Positions 1-5,930 of a DNA stretch of 14,344 nt are shown piece by piece; within the stretch, counting starts at the first letter, position 1; each line of letters begins with the position of its first letter. The translations under genes and the position numbers were made by a program. Where the stretch lies: positions 1 to 14,344 of the forward strand of contig CAYXBY010000040.1 in assembly GCA_964463325.1 (NCBI GenBank). Direction: 5' to 3'. The DNA is from UMGS1002 sp964463325. Its GTDB lineage: Bacteria > Bacillota > Clostridia > Oscillospirales > CAG-272. The notes beneath the pieces were generated by a model that ran no database searches, was not told the DNA's origin, and was given only the letters and a program-made list of their open reading frames with translations.

Positions 1-130
1 CGCCTTTGGCGGTCTGAACGGTTACTTCTCTGTCACGAGACAGAAAGTACAAAGAGTTGGATTACCGCTGACAATCGGTCAACCCAGCCCCGAGGCTGCA
101 AGCCTCACGAGCGCCGAAGCATGCAATACT
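1..130. other. Non-coding tail downstream of the hydrogenase operon, with small hairpins
   Basis: I see no credible gene here. Three short inverted repeats are visible: CGCC-TTT-GGCG at 1-11, a 12-bp arm pair with one mismatch at 23-49 (ACTTCTCTGTC against GACAGAAAGT around loop ACGA), and GAGGCT-GCA-AGCCTC at 92-106. None is followed by a T tract on the minus strand, so I cannot call any of them a rho-independent terminator for the leftward operon that ends at 131. The stretch resembles structured intergenic filler; its real extent lies beyond the window edge. Confidence 0.5.
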
Positions 131-1552
131 TCACTTCAACACCGCCACAGCATCGGCGATGGTCTTCTCCAGCGCCTCGCGCCCATATTTGTCAACCTCG
201 GCCTTGTTTTTCTCGCCATGAGTCAGGCAGCCGGCGCCGCCAATGCAGCCGCCCACACAAGCCATGCCCTCGATAAAGTTGGCCTCCAGCTTGCCGCGGC
301 TCTTTTGCAGCAGCGCCACGCGACATTGCTCAATACCGTCACAGGCGCAGGGCTTGAGCACAAATTGCAACCCCTGCTCGCGTATGCCCTCGGCAACTGC
401 GTCCGAAAGTCCGCCGCTGCGGGCAAATATGCGCCCAAAATACGACGCATTGTCCAGCACGTCCTCATCAAGCGTCGTGATGTCGATATCACGGCTGTCA
501 AACAGCGCTTGCAGCTCCTCAAACGTCATCGCAACGTCAACATATTTCCGCACCTCGTCCTTCTGCACCTCCATCTTTTTGGCAGTGCAGGGACCAATAA
601 ACACCGTCTTGCAGCCCGGCTCGCGCTGCTTGATGTACTTGGCCAGCGTCGCCATGGGCGAGAGATTGTGCGAGACAAATGGCTTGAGCTCAGGGAAATT
701 CTTGTCAATATAATCCACAAATGCCGGGCAGCAGGAGCTGGTAATAAAGCCCTTTTCGGCCAGCTCACGCGACTCCGCCTCGGCCACCATGTCGGCGCCC
801 AGCGCCGCCTCAATGACGGTGTAAAAGCCCAGCTGCTTGAGTCCCGTTATCACCTGACCCAGCTTGGCATATGTAAATTGGCTCGAGATGGACGGCGCCA
901 CAATGGCGTAGGCCTTGTAATTCTTGCCGCGCTCGCTGCCCTTCAAAATGTCAATTACATCAAGGATAAACGACTTGTCCGTAATGGCGCCGAAGGGGCA
1001 CTGATAGACGCAGGCGCCGCAGGAAATGCACTTGGAATTGTCGATGCAGGCCTGCTTGTCCTCGCCCATGGTGATGGCCTTGACCTTGCAGGCCGTCTCG
1101 CAGGGGCGGGTGTATTTGTATATGGCGCTGTAGGGGCAGACCTTGGCGCAGGCGCCGCACTCGCGGCATTTGGACTTGTCTATGTGCGCCACGTGCGCCG
1201 CGTCAAACGTAATGGCGCCAAAGCGGCAGACGTCCTCGCAGCGGTGCGCCAGGCAGCCGCGGCAGGCGTTTGTCACCTCAAAGCCGCCCATGGGGCACTC
1301 ATCGCAGGCAATGTCAATGACCTCAATGACATTCGGGTTATCGCGGTCGCCGCCCATGGCCAGCTTGACGCGCTCGGACACTATGGCGCGCTCCTTATAT
1401 ATGCAGCAACGCATGGTGGGCGTTTTGCCGGGGGCGATGACCTTGGGAATGTCCACGATGGACTCCGCCAGCCTGCCCTCCCACGCCACGCGCGCTACCT
1501 CGCGCAGCACCTTGTATTTCAAATGCTGCACCTTTGTATCAAATTTTCTCAT
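131..1552 (-). CDS. Group B-type [FeFe] hydrogenase, catalytic subunit
   Basis: This 473-residue protein has the H-cluster signatures of [FeFe] hydrogenases. L1 is TSSCCPAF (C274, C275), L2 is GPCTAKK (C322) and L3 is GMACVGGC with C432 and C436. The N-terminal half carries ferredoxin-type cysteine groups at about 97-109, 129-139 and 175-185, plus extra pairs at C83/C86 and C151/C155, so several [4Fe-4S] clusters should lead electrons to the active site. The likely reaction is proton reduction to H2 with ferredoxin as donor, in the cytoplasm. L1 reads SSCCPAF rather than the TSCCPGW of clostridial CpI, and L2 begins with G rather than M; both fit the less studied group B. The start has GAGG 7 nt upstream, overlapping the stop of the phosphatase gene 9 nt before it, so it is the last gene of the operon. 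The hydrogenase family is certain; the group B label is from motif memory. Confidence 0.9.
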   Translation of the reverse strand: MRKFDTKVQHLKYKVLREVARVAWEGRLAESIVDIPKVIAPGKTPTMRCCIYKERAIVSERVKLAMGGDRDNPNVIEVIDIACDECPMGGFEVTNACRGCLAHRCEDVCRFGAITFDAAHVAHIDKSKCRECGACAKVCPYSAIYKYTRPCETACKVKAITMGEDKQACIDNSKCISCGACVYQCPFGAITDKSFILDVIDILKGSERGKNYKAYAIVAPSISSQFTYAKLGQVITGLKQLGFYTVIEAALGADMVAEAESRELAEKGFITSSCCPAFVDYIDKNFPELKPFVSHNLSPMATLAKYIKQREPGCKTVFIGPCTAKKMEVQKDEVRKYVDVAMTFEELQALFDSRDIDITTLDEDVLDNASYFGRIFARSGGLSDAVAEGIREQGLQFVLKPCACDGIEQCRVALLQKSRGKLEANFIEGMACVGGCIGGAGCLTHGEKNKAEVDKYGREALEKTIADAVAVLK

Positions 1553-1561
1553 ATTCAGACC

Positions 1562-2734
1562 TCAAAAATAACTTACCTTGATGCGCTTGCCCATTTTTTT
1601 CAGGCATTCGGACAGCTCCTCGACCAGATTCATCTTTATATTGAAATTGATGGGCAGCTCAGGGTTCTGGTGCGCGGGGTTGACGGCACGGCCAACAAAG
1701 AAATTGATGTCGGTCGCCTCCTCAAACAGCATGCGGCAGATGAGCGAGGCGCCGTCCTGCCCATAGCTCCACTTTTCGTACAGCCTGTTGTCGCCCAGCG
1801 CGTCGTGCGCATACTCGACGACGCGGTTGATGGTGATGACGCCCTCGGTCACAAGGTCAACGCCCTCTATCTCGGCCGTCGGCGGCACGTCGCCGCGCAC
1901 AAAGCTGAGGCTGGCCTTGACCGGCTTGCCGAGGTACTTGGACGCGATCGACGACGTCGTCCCGCCGCAGACTATGTGCTTGCCCTCCTTGGCAAAGAAC
2001 AGCGCCATCATGCGATTGCAGTCGTCGCGGTCGCGGGGCGGGCCAAACAGCAGATTCATGGGCACGCGGCGGCGTATCTTGACGACGCAGGCAGTGGCGT
2101 CATCGCCCGGGCGCTCGGCGTAGAGGCGGTTAACCTCGTCGATCAGCATGGTGGCCAGCGTTTTGGCGGCGTAGCCGCCCGCCGCGACGGCCTCCATGTA
2201 GCCGATTATGTCCTCGCGCTGCCAGCCGAAGTTGTAAGCCGTGCCAATGCCGGCGTGCGGGCAGCCGTCGCTCATGGCGATAAAGACGTCGTCCTCCTTG
2301 AGCTTGATGACCGACTGATATATCTTTTTTCCGCCTATGCTCATCTCGGTGCGGGGATAATCCCAGCTTTTGCCGTCACGCAGCACTATGGTCAGCGGGT
2401 TGTCGTACTGTATCAGCTCCAGCTCGCGGTTTTCGACTATGTGCATTATGGTGAAGGTGGAATAGGCGACGCCGCGCACCGAGCAGATGGGCAGCGTTTG
2501 GGCGATGGTCTCGACGCAGTCGGTCAGCGACAGCCCCGCCGCCATCATGGTGGAGATTATTTTGGACGTCAGCGTTGACAGTATGCTGGCCTTGACACCG
2601 CTGCCGAGGCCGTCGGCGAGCACTATGACGCTCGAGGTCTCACCCTGCTCGACTATGTCAACATGGTCGCCGCACAGCTGCTCGCCGTAGTGATTTATGC
2701 TTCTGTAGCCGATATCGGCGCACAGCTCATTCAT
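1562..2734 (-). CDS. SpoIIE/PP2C-family protein serine phosphatase
   Basis: The first 220 residues or so carry PP2C/SpoIIE metal-site motifs: ADGLGSG at 40-46 (D41), SDGCPHAG at 155-162 (D156) and GDDATACVV at 210-218 (D211, D212). The expected activity is metal-dependent removal of phosphate from serine or threonine. Residues 225-390 form a further segment that I do not recognise, containing GGTTS at 258-262 and no membrane segment. Its start codon overlaps the end of the upstream sensory hydrogenase gene by 8 bp (ATGAATGA), and AAGGAG lies about 10 nt upstream, so the two are probably translationally coupled. Phosphatases of this kind are known neighbours of sensory [FeFe] hydrogenases, which suggests it is the output partner of HydS. 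Its substrate is unknown. Confidence 0.88.
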   Translation of the reverse strand: MNELCADIGYRSINHYGEQLCGDHVDIVEQGETSSVIVLADGLGSGVKASILSTLTSKIISTMMAAGLSLTDCVETIAQTLPICSVRGVAYSTFTIMHIVENRELELIQYDNPLTIVLRDGKSWDYPRTEMSIGGKKIYQSVIKLKEDDVFIAMSDGCPHAGIGTAYNFGWQREDIIGYMEAVAAGGYAAKTLATMLIDEVNRLYAERPGDDATACVVKIRRRVPMNLLFGPPRDRDDCNRMMALFFAKEGKHIVCGGTTSSIASKYLGKPVKASLSFVRGDVPPTAEIEGVDLVTEGVITINRVVEYAHDALGDNRLYEKWSYGQDGASLICRMLFEEATDINFFVGRAVNPAHQNPELPINFNIKMNLVEELSECLKKMGKRIKVSYF

Positions 2735-4427
2735 CTGAAATACTCTCCTTAAGCTTGGTCAGCGCGATCTTGGTCTCGGCAGCCGTCTCGCCCAGCAGCG
2801 AGGCTATGTCCTGCACGATGCGCATCTGCTTTTCAACGACGCGGTCGGCTATCTCGACCGTCTGTCGGCTGATGCTCTCCTTTTTCTCGCGGGCGTGCTC
2901 CTCATCGGTGACGTCGCGCATTATGCAGACCAGCATATTATATGTAGCGTCATAGACGATGGTCTGCTCGACATAGCGGTCGTATTCGGCGAGGTAGACG
3001 CGGGCGTCGCGTATGGCGCGGTGCGTCTCGAGCACCTTGAGGAAGGGGGTGGGGTCAAGTATGCGTATGAGCTGGTCGCCGACGACATCCGAGGCGCGGC
3101 GAATGTTCATTATGCGGCGGGCGGCGGCGTTGAGCTGCTGCACCTCCAGCGCATCATTGACGACGATGAGGCCGTTGGGCGTGTTATTGACGATGCAATC
3201 CGAAAAGCTCTCGGCCTTGTCCTTGAGGTAGGGCAGGCACATGGATATCTCGGCCTTGCCGTTGTAAATGGCGACGGCCTTTTCGCGGCAGGTGTTGTAG
3301 CCGCAGGAGCCGCAGTTGAGCTCGTCCTCGGGGCGCACCTTGCCCATTTTGCGCAGTATGGCGGCAATTTCGGTCTCGGACGGGTGGCCGGTGTGCACCT
3401 CGATGGGCACAAAGGCCTTTTTGAGCTCGAGGCTGTCAGGCTGCTCGACCTCAAAATCCCGCTCACCGGCGTATGCGGCGACTGCCATGTAATCCATGAC
3501 GGGCGCGCGGTGGTATTTTTCCATGACGGGGCCGCCGGCGCAGCTGCCGACGCAGGCCGACATCTCGATAAAACAGCGGTGTATGTTGCCGGCCATGAGC
3601 TCGCGCAGCGCGGCGATGCAGTTTTCGACGCCGTCCAGCGCCATGTAGCTGTAGCCGGTGGTGCCGCTGACGCCCTCGGCGGCGCCGGATGCCGTCATGG
3701 TCTTGAGTATGCCGCCAGTGGTGGGGAAAAAGCGGGCGCGGGAGGCGGCGGTGGCGTCCATGTCGGGCTCGAGCTCGATGCGCTCGGACGCCAGCCAGGC
3801 GGTCAGCTCCTCAAAGGTGAGCACGGCGTCAACATAGCCGTCATAGCGCTGTGCCTCCTCCTTTTTGGAGACGCAGGGCCCCACAAACACCACCCGCGCG
3901 CCGGGATGGCGGCGCTTTATGTCGGCGCTGTGCGCCTGCATGGGGGAGAGTATGTCGGCCAGGCAGGGCAGCAGCGAGGGGAAATATTTCTCGATCAGCA
4001 GATTGACAGAGTTGCAGCAGGACGATATTATGACGTCCCTGCTGCCCTCGGCCAGCATGCGCTCGTATTCGTTCTTGACAATGGTGGCGCCGATGGCCGT
4101 CTCTTCAACGTCGGCAAAGCCCAGCCGCTTGAGCGCCTTGCGCATGCCGCTAATGCCGATGCCGCGGTAGTTGGCTATAAACGACGGCGCTAAGCTGACA
4201 TATACCGGGTCGCCTGTCTGAAGCAGCACGCGCACACGCTCGGTCTCGTCAACTATCTGCTTGGCGCCCTGCGGACATACCACAAAGCATTGCCCGCATA
4301 ATATGCACTCGTCCTCTATTATGTGCGCCTGGTTGCCCGAAAAGCGTATCGACTTGACCGGACAGTGCCGTATGCATTTATAACAATTCTTGCAATTCGA
4401 TTTTTTTAACGTTAAACAACTAACCAT
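2727..4427 (-). CDS. hydS: Sensory-type (group C) [FeFe] hydrogenase with PAS domain, HydS-like
   Basis: I place the start at 4427 (566 residues) because AGGAGG lies 7 nt upstream; a longer open frame to 4493 runs into a repeat. Domains in order: two [4Fe-4S] ferredoxin motifs (cysteines 12-22 and 41-51); an H-cluster domain with L1 SSCCNS (C137, C138), L2 GPCVSKKE (C185) and L3 SACVGSCAGG (C292, C296); an extra iron-sulfur motif C372-x2-C375-x4-C380 plus C397; a PAS domain at about 410-505; and a charged helical tail at 506-566. This layout matches group C hydrogenases, which are thought to sense H2 or redox state rather than make H2 in bulk. L1 has N where catalytic enzymes have P. The downstream phosphatase gene overlaps it by 8 bp, as expected for a phosphatase-linked sensor. 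The role is inferred from domains and context. Confidence 0.9.
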   Translation of the reverse strand: MVSCLTLKKSNCKNCYKCIRHCPVKSIRFSGNQAHIIEDECILCGQCFVVCPQGAKQIVDETERVRVLLQTGDPVYVSLAPSFIANYRGIGISGMRKALKRLGFADVEETAIGATIVKNEYERMLAEGSRDVIISSCCNSVNLLIEKYFPSLLPCLADILSPMQAHSADIKRRHPGARVVFVGPCVSKKEEAQRYDGYVDAVLTFEELTAWLASERIELEPDMDATAASRARFFPTTGGILKTMTASGAAEGVSGTTGYSYMALDGVENCIAALRELMAGNIHRCFIEMSACVGSCAGGPVMEKYHRAPVMDYMAVAAYAGERDFEVEQPDSLELKKAFVPIEVHTGHPSETEIAAILRKMGKVRPEDELNCGSCGYNTCREKAVAIYNGKAEISMCLPYLKDKAESFSDCIVNNTPNGLIVVNDALEVQQLNAAARRIMNIRRASDVVGDQLIRILDPTPFLKVLETHRAIRDARVYLAEYDRYVEQTIVYDATYNMLVCIMRDVTDEEHAREKKESISRQTVEIADRVVEKQMRIVQDIASLLGETAAETKIALTKLKESISDE

Positions 4428-4434
4428 CGTTAAA

Positions 4435-4440
4435 CCTCCT
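4435..4440 (-). promoter_or_regulatory. Shine-Dalgarno site that fixes the hydS start
   Basis: On the minus strand AGGAGG is followed by a 7-nt spacer and the ATG at 4427-4425. It supports the internal start over the upstream in-frame ATG at 4493, which lies inside the repeat and has no such site. Confidence 0.85.
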
Positions 4441-4450
4441 GGGTTTTTTC

Positions 4451-4658
4451 GGGGGAAGCTTCCTGAAGAAAGTTTCCCCCGGACCCCCTTCAAGGACTTT
4501 CAAGCAGGGGATTTTTAAGGGTGACGCGTATCCGCGGTTCGATCACTCGGCTGTATGGGCATGAACGGTTCGCGGACACACCTCACCCCCAAAAAGAGCC
4601 CATGTTTGAAAGTCTTTGCGGGGGGTCTGGGGGGAGCTTTCTTCAGAAAGCTCCCCCC
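4451..4658. repeat. Near-palindromic repeat of about 208 bp with hairpin-bearing arms
   Basis: Two copies of one sequence face each other. The left arm (4451-4535) and the reverse complement of the right arm (4658-4571) match over about 87 positions with roughly 16 mismatches and one 2-nt gap, counted by eye. The 35 bp between them (4536-4570) are not clearly paired. Each arm begins with its own hairpin: the outer one on the right (4629-4658) is a perfect 14-bp stem, GGGGGGAGCTTTCT and its complement around TC; the left one (4451-4480) has one wobble and one mismatch. After the hairpin both arms read GACCCCC, then GACTTTCAA, a TTTTT run, GGGTGA and TCCGCG. It fills the only large gap in the eight-gene array (4428-4663). 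I see no gene inside it and no T tract that would make it an ordinary terminator. Confidence 0.85.
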
Positions 4659-4663
4659 AGTAA

Positions 4664-4918
4664 TCACTCCTTCACGACCGGCAAAACGGCAGTACGCCAG
4701 AAGTCGGAGAAGGTGGTGGGGGTAATGCCGGTATAGATAACGTCGTTGACGGTAACGGTCACACCGACGCGATTGCACTTACCGGCGCAGAAGCTGCCGC
4801 TGAGGATGATATCGTCCTCGAGCCCCTCCTCGGTGATGCGAGCCTGGAGCAGCTCGACAATCTCGGGAGCGCCCTTAAGGTGGCAGGAGCTTCCGACGCA
4901 GACCTCAATGAACGTCAT
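4664..4918 (-). CDS. Thioredoxin-like [2Fe-2S] ferredoxin-domain protein (NuoE-like), second copy
   Basis: This 84-residue protein is a stand-alone thioredoxin-fold [2Fe-2S] domain. It has C7-x4-C12 (CVGSSC) followed by C44-x3-C48 (CAGKC), the spacing used in NuoE/HndA-type subunits to bind a [2Fe-2S] cluster. Full NuoE-type subunits carry an extra N-terminal helical region that is missing here, so only the cluster-binding domain remains. It should be a small cytoplasmic electron carrier or a redox sensor part. Its ATG overlaps the TGA of the upstream paralog (ATGA, 4915-4918), so the two are translationally coupled. No NuoF-like flavoprotein partner lies in the window. The large palindromic repeat begins about 5 nt past its stop. 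Confidence 0.85.
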   Translation of the reverse strand: MTFIEVCVGSSCHLKGAPEIVELLQARITEEGLEDDIILSGSFCAGKCNRVGVTVTVNDVIYTGITPTTFSDFWRTAVLPVVKE

Positions 4919-5154
4919 GCCCGTGCCTTGATCTCCCTCTCGAAGAAATCCTCGACAGTGTCGGGCGAGACGGAGAAGAACCTGTCGTCCACGGTGACGC
5001 AGACGCCCTCCTGGCAGCGACCCATGCAGAAGGTGCCGCCCAGCTCGACGCGGTCGCCGAGCTCATTTTTATTGATCAGATATTGCAGCCCCTCAACGAC
5101 CTGGCGAGAGCCCTTGATATGGCAGGAGGAGCCGATGCAAACAGTAACCTTCAT
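4915..5154 (-). CDS. Thioredoxin-like [2Fe-2S] ferredoxin-domain protein (NuoE-like), first copy
   Basis: This 79-residue protein is a paralog of its downstream neighbour. It has C6-x4-C11 (CIGSSC) and C43-x3-C47 (CMGRC), with the shared pattern SSCHxKG after the first pair. It should bind one [2Fe-2S] cluster and act as a cytoplasmic electron carrier or signalling part. AAGGAG lies 9 nt upstream and overlaps the stop codon of the kinase-like gene, so it is in the same transcript. The pair differ at many positions outside the cysteine motifs, which suggests an old duplication and possibly different partners. Which protein they serve (the group B enzyme, the sensory hydrogenase or another) cannot be read from the sequence. 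Confidence 0.85.
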   Translation of the reverse strand: MKVTVCIGSSCHIKGSRQVVEGLQYLINKNELGDRVELGGTFCMGRCQEGVCVTVDDRFFSVSPDTVEDFFEREIKARA

Positions 5155-5167
5155 GGTGCTAATCTCC

Positions 5168-5917
5168 TTATTGGTAGTCGACGACGTTCACCCAGCTGTG
5201 GAGGAACTCGCGCTCTTTTTCGTTGCCCTTGACCGACTGCGAGGCGGCCACGATGGGCATCCATTTTTGAACATACTGACGTGCCGTGTCGCTCTTTTGG
5301 CAGAACAGCGACAGGTACCTCTCTGCCCCCTCGATGTCGCCATCGAGCCAGAACAGCAGATAGGTGCGGGCAGCGTCGGCCGAGGCATTGCCCTGGGTGG
5401 CGTGCGCCCAGTCAAGGACGAAGGCGCGGTCATCCTCGGTGATGACGACGTTGGAGGGGTTGAAATCGCCGTGGCACAGCTTGTTGTGGCGCGGCATGGC
5501 GTCAAGACGGGTGTGCAGCTCGTAGCGGGTGGTGGCGTCAAAGTCGGTCTGGGATATTTTGCGATTCATCTTGTCGCGCAGGTAGGTCAGCCCCGGGCAG
5601 ACCTTGGACTGCACCTCGAGCTGGACGTCCACCAGCCGCTCAATGTACTTATCGCGGTTGTCGGGATCCTCCTTCATCAGCTGCGCCAGCGTTTTGCCCT
5701 TGATATAGTCGCTGACGATGGTCCAGCGGCCGTCGATGACGGTCACCTCGCGGATGTGGGGCAAGTCCAGCCCGGTGGACTCGACTCTTGCGACGTTGAG
5801 CGCCTCGCTCAGCACGTCTGCCTTGGAATATGTGGCGTCGAAGACCTTCATGCAAAGGTCGCCGTCGCGATAAACGGTCTTGTTGTTTCTGACTGCAATT
5901 ATTCTGTCGAGCTTCAT
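5168..5917 (-). CDS. Aminoglycoside-phosphotransferase-fold kinase, substrate unknown
   Basis: The 249-residue protein has the APH/choline-kinase core: LCMKVF at 21-26 with the likely ATP-binding K24, a following acidic helix (E38), the catalytic loop HGDFNPSN at 149-156 (D151, N156) and the metal-binding VLDWAH at 167-172 (D169). It should transfer phosphate from ATP to a small molecule or possibly a protein. Antibiotic resistance is not implied: the fold is widely used for sugars, amino alcohols and proteins. AAGGAGG overlaps the adhE stop, and the gene sits 13 nt after adhE and 13 nt before the iron-sulfur pair. Its place in an operon that also holds a SpoIIE phosphatase makes a kinase-phosphatase pair conceivable, but that is inference. 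Confidence 0.82.
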   Translation of the reverse strand: MKLDRIIAVRNNKTVYRDGDLCMKVFDATYSKADVLSEALNVARVESTGLDLPHIREVTVIDGRWTIVSDYIKGKTLAQLMKEDPDNRDKYIERLVDVQLEVQSKVCPGLTYLRDKMNRKISQTDFDATTRYELHTRLDAMPRHNKLCHGDFNPSNVVITEDDRAFVLDWAHATQGNASADAARTYLLFWLDGDIEGAERYLSLFCQKSDTARQYVQKWMPIVAASQSVKGNEKEREFLHSWVNVVDYQ

Positions 5918-5930
5918 TGACGGTTCCTCC

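Noticed and set aside
218..2578. Long plus-strand open frame (786 codons) across both the group B hydrogenase and phosphatase genes
   Set aside because: It lies antisense to two genes with clear catalytic motifs; the composition is low-complexity (A, L, G, H, V rich) and is a by-product of GC-rich codon use.
2895..4193. Plus-strand open frame antisense to hydS
   Set aside because: No recognisable motif or ribosome binding site; the opposite strand encodes a clear H-cluster protein.
4428..4493. N-terminal extension of hydS to 4493
   Set aside because: The added 22 codons come from the repeat; AGGAGG fixes the start at 4427.
4629..4658. Rho-independent terminator between the [2Fe-2S] genes and hydS
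   Set aside because: The stem is strong, but neither strand has a T tract after it, so I list it only as part of the repeat.
4515..4778. Short open frames on both strands within the palindromic repeat
   Set aside because: They arise from the inverted repeat itself, overlap the [2Fe-2S] gene and have no ribosome binding site.
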